Shown here piece by piece: positions 14,661-22,576 of a stretch of 64,000 bases of DNA. Both the position numbers and the translations under genes were made by a program. The first letter of the stretch is position 1, and each line of letters begins with the position of its first letter. The notes beneath the pieces were generated by a model. That model saw only the letters and a program-made list of their open reading frames with translations. It did no database searches and was not told the DNA's origin. The DNA comes from Mucilaginibacter sp. SG564 (GTDB lineage: Bacteria; Bacteroidota; Bacteroidia; Sphingobacteriales; Sphingobacteriaceae), in NCBI RefSeq assembly GCF_013149275.1, contig NZ_JABGNA010000015.1, forward strand, positions 1 to 64,000, in the 5' to 3' direction.

Positions 14661-14757
14661 GGTCATCCCGAATTTATTTCGGGATCCCACAGCACAGGTA
14701 GCCAGCATGCTGTAAACCTCGCATGTGAGATGCTGAAACGAGTTCAGCATGACATTC
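14661..14757. repeat. Palindromic intergenic repeat, family B, copy 1
   Basis: GGTCATCCCGAATTTATTTC GGGATCCCACA at the left and GATGCTGAAACGAGTTCAGCATGACAT at the right are shared, with small changes, by the element at 28572-28680. The left end is itself a hairpin (TCCCGAAttTATTTCGGGA). Non-coding; between msrA and the acid phosphatase gene. Confidence 0.75.
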
Positions 14758-14777
14758 TATTGGTTTATGCTCAAAAA

Positions 14778-15620
14778 ATGAAAAAAAGTTATAGCTATCT
14801 AATACCCGCCCTTTTGGTGCTCGGCGCCTGCGCCTCAAAAAAAGCAACTACAACAACAACATCCTCAGCAAATACAGCATCCGTTGCTAATGGCAACACC
14901 TCCATTACTAATGATGGTAAAATATGGGCCTCGTTATGGCAGCAACGAGCTGCCGAATACCGGGCTTTGTGTTTTCAGGCATATAATATAGCCAAACAAC
15001 GTGTGGACGAAGGTGTAAAAAAGGTAAGTACAAAACCGCTGGCTATTGTGACCGATATCGACGAAACTTTGTTAGATAATAGTCCCTATGATGCAGCCCA
15101 GGGTTTAAAAAATCAGGATTACAGCGATAAAACCTGGAAACAGTGGACAGATAAAGCCCAGGCAGATACCGTACCCGGTGCTCCCGCCTTTTTTAAATAC
15201 GCGGCATCCAAAGGTATCACCATTTACTATATCACCAACCGTAACGAGAATGAGCGCGGCGCTACGCTGTATAACCTGCAGAAATATGCCATGCCCAACG
15301 CCAATGACGAGCATTTGTTTTTAAAAAACGGCAACTCCAGCAAAGAAGAGCGCCGCCAGGAAGTATTAAAAACGCACGAAATATTGCTGCTCTGCGGCGA
15401 TAACCTACCCGATTTTGATATGCTGTATGACAATCATCCTACCGAAGAAAACCGTACCGCGATAACCCAAAAACTGCAAAAAGAATTCGGCAGCCGCTAT
15501 ATCGTGATCCCGAACCCATCATACGGTGATTTTGAAGGCGCGCTGTTTCAGTATAACTATAAGCTGAGCCCTGCGCAAAGGGATTCGATTATCCGGGCTA
15601 AAGTAAAGGCCGACAGGTAG
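14778..15620 (+). CDS. 5'-nucleotidase, lipoprotein e(P4) family (class C acid phosphatase)
   Basis: A 280-residue HAD-superfamily phosphatase. The lipobox LVLGAC puts the lipidated Cys at position 18, so the enzyme is anchored at the envelope. The catalytic DIDET (Asp93 and Asp95) and the later NRNENERG and DNLPDFD motifs (about 148 and 206) match the e(P4)/OlpA group, which removes phosphate from nucleotides such as NMN. The Thr-rich stretch after the lipobox is a linker. The next 310 bases to 15931 hold only a repeat (15665-15795). Confidence 0.88.
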   Translation: MKKSYSYLIPALLVLGACASKKATTTTTSSANTASVANGNTSITNDGKIWASLWQQRAAEYRALCFQAYNIAKQRVDEGVKKVSTKPLAIVTDIDETLLDNSPYDAAQGLKNQDYSDKTWKQWTDKAQADTVPGAPAFFKYAASKGITIYYITNRNENERGATLYNLQKYAMPNANDEHLFLKNGNSSKEERRQEVLKTHEILLLCGDNLPDFDMLYDNHPTEENRTAITQKLQKEFGSRYIVIPNPSYGDFEGALFQYNYKLSPAQRDSIIRAKVKADR

Positions 15621-15664
15621 ATACGGCTTACGGCGAACGATGATGACACCGCAGATAAGGATAT

Positions 15665-15795
15665 TCCTTCAAACTTTTTGGGTTTACACTGTAAACCCAA
15701 AAAACGAACTAAATAATTTATAATTATTTGATTATCAGTTATATAAATTAGTGTTAACCGCAAAAAGTGTAAACCATGTAAACCCACTTTTGTAA
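15665..15795. repeat. Palindromic element, family D, copy 1
   Basis: TTGGGTTTACA and TGTAAACCCAA form a perfect inverted repeat near 15679-15701. The right end AAAGTGTAAACCATGTAAAC CCACTTTT (15764-15791) is shared base for base with the element at 31555-31665, as is the preceding GTGTTAACC/ATGTTAACCC block. The centre is AT-rich. It lies after the acid phosphatase gene; the rest of this 310-base gap shows nothing. Confidence 0.7.
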
Positions 15796-15930
15796 TTGGT
15801 GTGGTAATGTGGAAATAACATTGATCGTAAGCTGAAAGACTAATTTATTAGGCCATTGGGTAAATACAGGTACCTGATCTGCTCACAGTTTAAACATTGA
15901 GCTTTACCTCAGCCAAAGCGTGTCTCCCTT

Positions 15931-17097
15931 TTAATGATGCACCAATTGAAATATTTCATCCACTGCTTTTGGATAACCACCGGCCGCTCTAAAAGAGTCG
16001 GCAATTTTTTCGATCGCATTCCGGTAACCGGGTTCGGTTCGTACAGTATTGACTGCATTTTTAAGTTCCTCTGCCTGTAGCTGATTAATGTCCAGCGTTA
16101 TAGTGGCGCCAAGTTCGGTTGCACGGGCTGCCAGTAGTGGCTGATCTGCCCCCATGGGCAAGCTAACGAAGGGTACTTCATTGCTGATCAGGTCGCTCAT
16201 GCTGTTCATCCCCGCATGGGTTATAGCTACGTCAGTATGTTTCAATAGCGCGTTCTGCGGTACATAATCCCGCACGATGAAATGATCAGGGAACTGGATG
16301 CCGGTTAAATCAACACCATGTGCGGTCATCACTACCACGCCGTCCCAATCGATAAATGCTTCTCTGAAAATAGAGTACACTCGTGTATCGAAGCCACCAA
16401 AAACAGTTCCCAATGATATATAAAGTACGCGCTTATTGGCCAATCTCTCAAAGGGGAAATCCATATCCTCCTTGCGCTCATAAATTGGAGGCCCTACAAA
16501 ACGGCAGGTTTCGTCAAGATAATCAGACGGCGGGGGCGGGGCAAAGTAACGCGACGTATAAACCAATTTCAGCGGACTGGGGTACAGCATAAGTTCCATG
16601 GGATGGCTGGGTAGGATGATGCCGTAGGTGGCCTTCAGTTCATTCGCCACCCGGTCATAATCAGTACGGATACTATCGGGTAAGGGGAAATTAGCCACTT
16701 GCTTAAACCTATCGAGCCCGGCAAAAACCGCAAGTGAAGAAACTGAGGGGATATTCAGCAATTGCACTATTGCGCCCGTAAAAGGGAAAGCCGCCGAATG
16801 AATGAGGTAGTCGAATTTAATTCCCGCGGTTTGTTTTAGGATACCGGCTATTACAGAGGGCGCTTTATTGGCCACACTCATCAGACCGCCGCCTTGCCCC
16901 GGTTTACCGCCTTTGAAAATATCCAGGTCTTCGTTGTATGCATAAAAAACGGCGCCAGCAGCTTCGATCTTCGCCCTAAAAGTTTCCGACGCGAAATAAT
17001 GCACTGTTTCACCCCGGAAGGTCAATTCAGCTACTAACCCTAAAGTTGGGTTCACGTGCCCATGCGAGGGCATCCCTAAAAATAATAAGTTCGCCAT
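15931..17097 (-). CDS. MGT-type glycosyltransferase (GT1/UGT-like)
   Basis: A 388-residue GT-B fold glycosyltransferase. The N-terminus LFLGMPSHGHVNPTLGLVAEL is the acceptor-domain signature of macrolide-type transferases, and THAGMNSMSDLISNEVPFVSLPMGADQPLLA (about 303-333) is the nucleotide-sugar-binding region (HAGxNS...P...DQ). It would transfer a sugar from an NDP-sugar to a small hydrophobic acceptor in the cytoplasm. It follows the GlxA-type regulator on the same strand 134 bases downstream, so it may be controlled by it. The acceptor cannot be predicted. Confidence 0.85.
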   Translation of the reverse strand: MANLLFLGMPSHGHVNPTLGLVAELTFRGETVHYFASETFRAKIEAAGAVFYAYNEDLDIFKGGKPGQGGGLMSVANKAPSVIAGILKQTAGIKFDYLIHSAAFPFTGAIVQLLNIPSVSSLAVFAGLDRFKQVANFPLPDSIRTDYDRVANELKATYGIILPSHPMELMLYPSPLKLVYTSRYFAPPPPSDYLDETCRFVGPPIYERKEDMDFPFERLANKRVLYISLGTVFGGFDTRVYSIFREAFIDWDGVVVMTAHGVDLTGIQFPDHFIVRDYVPQNALLKHTDVAITHAGMNSMSDLISNEVPFVSLPMGADQPLLAARATELGATITLDINQLQAEELKNAVNTVRTEPGYRNAIEKIADSFRAAGGYPKAVDEIFQLVHH

Positions 17098-17231
17098 AAC
17101 GATGAAGACGAACAGGCATGGGAAATATTTTAAGTTATTTGTGAATTAATTTAATGAGGACCTATTTAACCTAAAAAGGTACATCATAAATAATGCAGTG
17201 GTGATAACACAAGCTTGAAGAAATGCGTTTT

Positions 17232-18224
17232 TTAATACTTTAAGGCATCTTTATTATACCTGTTACGATATTCTAAAGGCGACATTCCCGTAATTTTTCT
17301 GAACACCTCGCGGAAGGCTTTTACATCCAAATAACCCACTTCGTACATCACTTCGTTAATGGTTTTGCGGCTGGTTTCCAATGCCTTTTTGGCCGATTCG
17401 ATCTTCACCCTTTGCGCGTATTCGATAGGTGTATTACCAGTTGCTTTGATAAACCTACGATCAAAGTTGCGGCGGCCGATCGAAAAGCTGGATGAAAGTT
17501 CTTCTATCGATAGCTTCTCCTGTAACTTACTTTCAATAAAGGATTGAGCTTGTTCTACCATCTCGTCCCCATGAAGTTTTTGTCCGGTAAATATGGCAAA
17601 TGACGATTGGCGGTTCCTGTCCATCTCTATCTGGAAGATCTTGGAACAATAAATAGCTGTTTGCCGATCGTAATATTTCTCAACCAGGTATATCATCAGG
17701 TTTAAAAAAGAATAAGCGCCACCATTAGTATATATTCTGTTTTCGTCCGTTATGAGTTGATCGGCCATTAAACTTACATTGGGGAACTGTTGCCTGAAGG
17801 CATCTGCATGGGCCCAATGCGTAGAGCAACTCCGGCCATCAAGCAAACCCGCTGAAGCCAGCGTAAATGTGCCCGAACACATACTGGCTATGTCGGCACC
17901 CGCTTTGTATTGCTGCCTTAGCCACTCCAGGAGCATTTCATTTTCTTTACCTTCCTTTTGGTAAAACGGAATAGATGAAGGAATAATGATCAGGTCGGTT
18001 TTTGTTATGGATGAAATATGGGCTTGTGGCTGTACCGTAAATATTCCCCCGGATATCTCCTCCCGGGTAGTTGTACCCGCTAATTGAACGATAAACAATT
18101 CTTCTTTGCCGGTTCTCTTATAATAGCTGTTGGCAACGTCAAATATTTCAAAAGCGCCCGTTATGCAGGCTATTGTACTATGATTACTTCGTTCTCCGGG
18201 AAAGATGATAGTTACATTTTTCAT
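17232..18224 (-). CDS. GlxA family transcriptional regulator (DJ-1/PfpI domain plus AraC-type HTH)
   Basis: A 330-residue protein. Residues 5-170 form a DJ-1/PfpI-like domain with the nucleophile-elbow sequence ASMCSGTFTLASAGLLDGRS (about 113-132); residues 235-325 form an AraC-type double helix-turn-helix (GRRNFDRRFIKATGNTPIEY and VGYLDVKAFREVFRKITGMSPLEYRNRY). It is a DNA-binding regulator whose ligand is unknown. Two direct repeats of TGATGTCTATAT lie 32-65 bases upstream of its start, in the space shared with the SRPBCC genes. The MGT gene lies downstream on the same strand. Confidence 0.85.
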   Translation of the reverse strand: MKNVTIIFPGERSNHSTIACITGAFEIFDVANSYYKRTGKEELFIVQLAGTTTREEISGGIFTVQPQAHISSITKTDLIIIPSSIPFYQKEGKENEMLLEWLRQQYKAGADIASMCSGTFTLASAGLLDGRSCSTHWAHADAFRQQFPNVSLMADQLITDENRIYTNGGAYSFLNLMIYLVEKYYDRQTAIYCSKIFQIEMDRNRQSSFAIFTGQKLHGDEMVEQAQSFIESKLQEKLSIEELSSSFSIGRRNFDRRFIKATGNTPIEYAQRVKIESAKKALETSRKTINEVMYEVGYLDVKAFREVFRKITGMSPLEYRNRYNKDALKY

Positions 18225-18255
18225 GCCGCTGTTTTTTGATAAAGATAATGGTTAG

Positions 18256-18289
18256 TGATGTCTATATCAACCCCCTATGATGTCTATAT
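18256..18289. promoter_or_regulatory. Direct repeats TGATGTCTATAT, likely AraC-type operator
   Basis: Two exact 12-base copies (18256-18267 and 18278-18289) are spaced 22 bases start to start, i.e. two helical turns on one face of DNA. AraC-family dimers typically bind such direct repeats. They sit between the GlxA-type regulator gene and the divergent SRPBCC genes. Confidence 0.5.
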
Positions 18290-18358
18290 GGCACCCGGAA
18301 AAAGCCGGTCATGCACAATACTTTTGATGGTAAGAAAAAACATACATCACATTTTCAC

Positions 18359-18403
18359 TTATTTATCTCACTGCAATATGAAACCTTTAATTATTTATCT
18401 CAC
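18359..18403. promoter_or_regulatory. Direct repeats TTATTTATCTCAC ahead of the SRPBCC pair
   Basis: Two exact 13-base copies (18359-18371 and 18391-18403) spaced 32 bases, about three helical turns, end 32 bases before the preferred start of the first SRPBCC gene. Their presence supports the internal start at 18435 rather than longer alternatives, which would place them in coding sequence. Confidence 0.4.
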
Positions 18404-18434
18404 AACAATTATAACCCTGTTAAATGTAAAACCC

Positions 18435-18926
18435 ATGCCAAAGCAAGATTATACAACCTCTTTCCTGGTCAATCAAAGTCCTGAGCAGGTATTTAATGCC
18501 GTCAATAACGTTCGCGGCTGGTGGTCAGAGCAAATTGATGGCCCAACCGATAAACTAAACGCAGAATTCAACTACCACTACAAGGAAGTACATCGCTGCA
18601 AAATGAAGATCACCGAATTTGTTCCCGGCAAAAAAGTGGTTTGGCTGGTGGTGGATAATCATTTTGATTTTACCAAAGACAAAACCGAATGGAAAGGAAC
18701 GCAAATAGTTTTTGAAATTGCCAAAAAGGGCGACAAAACGCAGCTCACCTTTACGCATATTGGTTTGGTACCGGCTTATGAATGTTACAATATCTGTTCA
18801 GATGCATGGGGCAACTATATCAACGGGAGTTTAAAAGCCCTGATAGAAACAGGTAAAGGCAAACCTAACCCATATATTCCGGCTATTAATAGCGCAGAAA
18901 CATTGAAAGGAGGCCAGCATGACTAA
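18435..18926 (+). CDS. SRPBCC (Aha1/START-like) domain protein, first of a tandem pair
   Basis: A 163-residue helix-grip protein with the opening MPKQDYTTSFLVNQSPEQVF followed by NNVRGWWSEQIDG, the N-terminal signature of AHSA1-type SRPBCC domains, and GKKVVWLVVDNHF in the central sheet. These proteins bind a hydrophobic ligand in a deep cavity; the ligand is unknown. The start at 18435 is chosen because it aligns with MTKQDFTISFLV of the next gene, although in-frame ATGs at 18378 and earlier exist and the segment between (IIYLTTIITLL) could be read as a signal anchor. Its stop overlaps the next start by 8 bases. Confidence 0.75.
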   Translation: MPKQDYTTSFLVNQSPEQVFNAVNNVRGWWSEQIDGPTDKLNAEFNYHYKEVHRCKMKITEFVPGKKVVWLVVDNHFDFTKDKTEWKGTQIVFEIAKKGDKTQLTFTHIGLVPAYECYNICSDAWGNYINGSLKALIETGKGKPNPYIPAINSAETLKGGQHD

Positions 18927-19377
18927 GCAAGATTTCACAATCAGTTTCCTGGTTGATCAAACACCAAAGGAAGTTTTTGATGCCACCAATAATGTGCGCG
19001 GCTGGTGGACAGAAGGTGTGGATGGTAACACTGAAAAACTTAACGATGAATTTTCGGTTCGGTTTTGGGATATACACTATTCCAGGCAAAAGCTCATCGA
19101 GGTTATTCCTAACACCAAGATCGTTTGGTTGGTAACCGATAGTAAGCTGACTTTTATTGAAGATGAAGCTGAGTGGACTGGTAACCAAATCGTTTTTGAT
19201 ATAACCAAACAAGGTAACCAAACAGAGTTGCGCTTTACACAAGTTGGTTTATTGCCGGACATTGAGTGTTTTAAAGACTGTTCCAATGCCTGGACCGGAT
19301 ATATCACTGGTAGCTTAAAAAGCCTGATCACCACGGGTAAAGGAAAACCAACCACCATAGAAGAATTGAGTAAATAA
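18919..19377 (+). CDS. SRPBCC (Aha1/START-like) domain protein, second of a tandem pair
   Basis: A 152-residue paralogue of the preceding protein. Both share KQD(F/Y)T, NNVRGWW, a KIVWLV/KVVWLV strand, and a GQIVF/NQIVFDI plus LRFTQVGLLPDIEC/LTFTHIGLVPAYEC C-terminal half, so they arose by tandem duplication. The 8-base overlap of the two reading frames indicates one transcript and coupled translation. The gap to the next gene (19378-19612) shows no signal I can name. Confidence 0.8.
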   Translation: MTKQDFTISFLVDQTPKEVFDATNNVRGWWTEGVDGNTEKLNDEFSVRFWDIHYSRQKLIEVIPNTKIVWLVTDSKLTFIEDEAEWTGNQIVFDITKQGNQTELRFTQVGLLPDIECFKDCSNAWTGYITGSLKSLITTGKGKPTTIEELSK

Positions 19378-19612
19378 TTAATGCAGAAAAAGTCAATATT
19401 AATCATTTGCGTTAATCAGGATGCAGGTTAGCTTCTATTTAATACGCTTATTTAGGTCGATGATCCCAGAGTGGCCAAAGTGAATAAATGCGCGATAAAT
19501 AAGTGTCGCATATCGCCCCAAAAAGGTCGTAATAACACGCTATTGCTGTAATAATGCTGCTATACCTTTACATAACTTAAAACACAAAAACCAATCACGT
19601 AATTAAAGCATT

Positions 19613-20518
19613 ATGAAAACTTTAAAAATTATATCTATACCTGCTGTGCTGTTCATGATCATCGCTTTTAACAGCGGTACCCGGGCGGCAACTTTACCAA
19701 AAACAAATAAGGATGTTAAAACGGCCGGCGTTGTCGGAAATTATGCGATGATAAATGGCATAAAAATGTATTATGAAACGGCAGGCAAAGGAGCTCCTGT
19801 GGTGTTACTTCATGGCGCTTTATCAACCATCGATAAGGACTTTGGTAAAATAATCCCGGAATTGGCAAAGGATCACCAGGTAATCGGTATCGAGATGCAG
19901 GCCCACGGACATACCGCAGACATTGACCGCCCCTTAAGCTATGAAGCGATGGCCGGTGATGTGGTAACGTTACTACAGCAATTAAAAGTAACCAATGCCG
20001 ATTTTTTGGGTTACAGCCTGGGTGGAGGTGTTGCACTGCAGGTAGCTATTACTCATCCCGAATTGGTTAGGCATTTGGTTTTGGCCTCAACATCTTATAG
20101 CCCGGAAGGTGGTAATATGGCAAATCCGGATGGGTTGAGAGCTAAAAAAACGGAGGATGTGAATCAATCTGTCTGGAGAAAAAACTACAATAAGGTTGCT
20201 CCTGATTCTACAAAATGGCCTAAACTGCTCCAAAAGATGTATGGCTTAATGGGTACATGGAAAGGCTTCCAGGCAAGCGATATTAAAAATTTAAAACCGC
20301 CTGTGCTGCTCATATTTGGCGATGAGGATCTGAGTACTCCTGAGCACCAGATAGCTATGTTCAGGCTTTTAGGCGGAGGTAATTGGGGCGATCTTTATGA
20401 GTTACCGAATGAACAACTGGCAATTCTTCCCGGCACGTCACATGTAACTGTGGTTGACCAAACTGATCTTTTGATCCCAATTATTACCCGGTTTTTGAAA
20501 ACACCACCTGTTAAGTAG
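19613..20518 (+). CDS. Alpha/beta hydrolase, secreted
   Basis: A 301-residue alpha/beta hydrolase with a signal peptide (MKTLKIISIPAVLFMIIAFNSG). LLHGALST (about 63-70) forms the oxyanion region, GYSLGGGVAL (about 134-143) carries the nucleophile serine, GDEDLST (about 243) the acid, and GTSHVTVV (about 279) the catalytic histidine. The triad is complete. An esterase- or haloperoxidase-like hydrolysis outside the inner membrane is likely; substrate unknown. Monocistronic. Confidence 0.8.
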   Translation: MKTLKIISIPAVLFMIIAFNSGTRAATLPKTNKDVKTAGVVGNYAMINGIKMYYETAGKGAPVVLLHGALSTIDKDFGKIIPELAKDHQVIGIEMQAHGHTADIDRPLSYEAMAGDVVTLLQQLKVTNADFLGYSLGGGVALQVAITHPELVRHLVLASTSYSPEGGNMANPDGLRAKKTEDVNQSVWRKNYNKVAPDSTKWPKLLQKMYGLMGTWKGFQASDIKNLKPPVLLIFGDEDLSTPEHQIAMFRLLGGGNWGDLYELPNEQLAILPGTSHVTVVDQTDLLIPIITRFLKTPPVK

Positions 20519-20611
20519 AATAAAATAGCTATACCAGACGGTAACACCGCTCACAAGCAGAATGACAACGTTTAGCAAGCAAACCCTGACGGTATTCTGC
20601 CAGGAAATGCG

Positions 20612-20884
20612 TATATTTGTATACAAACACAGCCCGGTTTTCCTGATCAAAAAGGAGAACCGGGCTGTTTGGTTAAGGGAAAATATCACCCAAAAATCAA
20701 TCGTTTGGTATGTAGTTATTTGATAATTAATAAATTAATACTTTTTAAACTTTTCAAAAGCCATCAAGAATTTGTTAAAATTTGTTAAAATCGATGGTTT
20801 TGAGTGAGTTTAGAGCATTTTTCAATTGTTTTTGCCCGGTTTTTAAGCAAAAAAGTGTTAAAATAAAGGGTTTAAAAAGTTTTT
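20612..20884 (+). promoter_or_regulatory. Photolyase-linked leader element, copy 1 (hairpin plus TGTTAAAA boxes)
   Basis: Starts at a TATATTTG -7 box (20612-20619), then a 15-bp hairpin (20629-20668; ACAGCCCGGTT... with ...AACCGGGCTGT), GTTAAGGGAAAA, GTAGTTATTTGATAAT, AATACTTTTTAAA, three TGTTAAAA boxes and a final GGTTTAAAAAGTTTTT. The same series in the same order occurs on the minus strand at 43735-43992 ahead of the photolyase operon, with hairpin bases that differ but still pair. It precedes the DASH cryptochrome gene by about 210 bases. The remaining sequence to 21097 has no ORF. Function unknown; regulatory RNA or a protein-bound control region are both possible. Confidence 0.6.
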
Positions 20885-21097
20885 GTAACGGCGCACGGCT
20901 ATTGTAATATTCAAGATATAACTTATATTTATCCCTAATAAGTTATTCAATAGCTTATAAAAAAATAGCATTTAAAACTGTCGGCAAAACAGAAAAAATG
21001 TTGAAACGGTGTCAAATATTGCAACAAAGTGTGTTTATGACACAAATAAATTGCAAATTTGCGGTCTGCATATATTCAGTTAAATCCCTGTTTAACG

Positions 21098-22408
21098 ATG
21101 AGTGAAAAGACGATATTGGTTTGGTTCAGAAATGACTTACGGATACACGATAACGAAATTTTGTTAGAGGCTATACGTAAGGCCGATAAGGTGCTGCCCG
21201 TATATTGTTTTGATCCTTACTACTTTCAGCATACCTCATCCGGAGCTTCAAAAACGGGTAATTTCAGGGCTCGCTTCCTGTTAGAAGCGGTTGCCGATCT
21301 GCGTAAAAATTTACAGGGCTATGGAGCCGAATTGATCATCAGGACAGGCAATCCAGCCGAAATATTGCCACAATTAGCCGAACAATACCAGGTAAGCGAA
21401 GTATATCATCACCGGGAGGTGGCTTATGAGGAAACCGAGATATCTGAACAGGTAGAAACCGCTTTGTGGAAGCTGAAGCTTAATCTGAAGCATTTTATCG
21501 GCCATACACTGTATCATAAGGAAGATCTGCCATTCCCGATCAAGGATATTCCGGATAGCTTTGCTGTGTTTAAAAAGAAGGTGGAGCGCGATAGTAATGT
21601 ACGCCCATGTGTAGCTACGCCTGAGCAGATCATCGTTCCCGAAATAACCGATGCCGGCGAATTGCCAACTTTGCAGCAATTAGGCCTGGATGAGCCCATT
21701 GATGACCCTCGCGCTACCAACTATTTTCAAGGCGGAGAAACTGCGGCTTTGGTGCAGCTGCATCAATATTTTTCGCAAAGTGAACAGGCGGTTAAGCCAA
21801 AAGGCTCCAAGGGCGGCACTAATAATTCGTCAAAATTATCCCCATGGCTTTCAGTAGGTTGTATATCGCCAAGGCAGGTTTACTGGGAAATATTTAAACA
21901 TAGCGGCGATAGCTTCGCGCAAAATGCCAGCATGCTGAAACTGGAATTGCTTTGGCGCGACTATTTCCGGTTTATGTTTAAAAAACACGGGCAAAAATTC
22001 ATCAAAGCCAAAAATGAGGAAAGTGATGAAGCTGATATAGCTGTTAACGAGCTTGAATTTAACAAATGGGCCCACGGCGATACCGGCGTTCCGTTTGTTG
22101 ATGCCTGTATGCATGAACTCAATGCTACCGGTTATATCTGCAACCATTGCCGCCAGATAGTGGCCTCCTATCTTGTACATGATCTTAAAGTCAACTGGAC
22201 ACTCGGCGCGGTTTATTTTGAAGAAAAACTGATCGATTATTCACCTGCCAGTAACTGGGGAAACTGGGCATTTATTGCCGGGGTGAACGACGCTAAAGAA
22301 AGCAAATACGCCATAGCAGCCATGCAGCCAAAAGATGCCGACAGCGATTTTGTAACCACCTGGCAATACTCCACCATTGATGAAGCCGGCGATCTGGTAG
22401 GGGCATAA
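21098..22408 (+). CDS. DASH family cryptochrome / photolyase-like flavoprotein
   Basis: A 436-residue FAD protein. The N-terminal alpha/beta antenna domain begins ILVWFRNDLRIHDNE, and GNFRARFLLEAVADLRKNLQ (about 51-70) is the CRY-DASH signature. The FAD-binding half holds LSPWLSVGCISPRQVYWE, LELLWRDYFRFMFKKHG, the conserved tryptophan-rich LNATGYICNHCRQIVASYLVHDL and DYSPASNWGNWAFIAGV. CRY-DASH proteins repair cyclobutane dimers mainly in single-stranded DNA and may sense blue light. ATG 21098 is chosen; an upstream start would need TTG. It is preceded by a leader element also found at the other photolyase locus. Confidence 0.88.
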   Translation: MSEKTILVWFRNDLRIHDNEILLEAIRKADKVLPVYCFDPYYFQHTSSGASKTGNFRARFLLEAVADLRKNLQGYGAELIIRTGNPAEILPQLAEQYQVSEVYHHREVAYEETEISEQVETALWKLKLNLKHFIGHTLYHKEDLPFPIKDIPDSFAVFKKKVERDSNVRPCVATPEQIIVPEITDAGELPTLQQLGLDEPIDDPRATNYFQGGETAALVQLHQYFSQSEQAVKPKGSKGGTNNSSKLSPWLSVGCISPRQVYWEIFKHSGDSFAQNASMLKLELLWRDYFRFMFKKHGQKFIKAKNEESDEADIAVNELEFNKWAHGDTGVPFVDACMHELNATGYICNHCRQIVASYLVHDLKVNWTLGAVYFEEKLIDYSPASNWGNWAFIAGVNDAKESKYAIAAMQPKDADSDFVTTWQYSTIDEAGDLVGA

Positions 22409-22544
22409 TTCAATATTCACTGCTTCTATTAAACTATTTCCTCAATTCGGTATCTCATAATATCATTTTAGTCGTTATAACACAGATATTAGGCATATGT
22501 AAATTTCTTTACAATTAATTATGAAGTATATAAGCCTATATGCT

Positions 22545-22552
22545 TACTTTTG
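22545..22552 (+). promoter_or_regulatory. Predicted -7 box TACTTTTG of the 2-oxoglutarate dehydrogenase genes
   Basis: Match to TAnnTTTG 24 bases upstream of the ATG at 22577. The gap 22409-22544 is AT-rich and otherwise empty. Confidence 0.45.
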
Positions 22553-22576
22553 TACCGTTTTAAAGATCAGTTTCTC

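Noticed and set aside
20612..20884. A cobalamin or other known riboswitch in the photolyase leader.
   Set aside because: The conserved B12-box and other known aptamer cores are absent, and the element is AT-rich with simple repeats.
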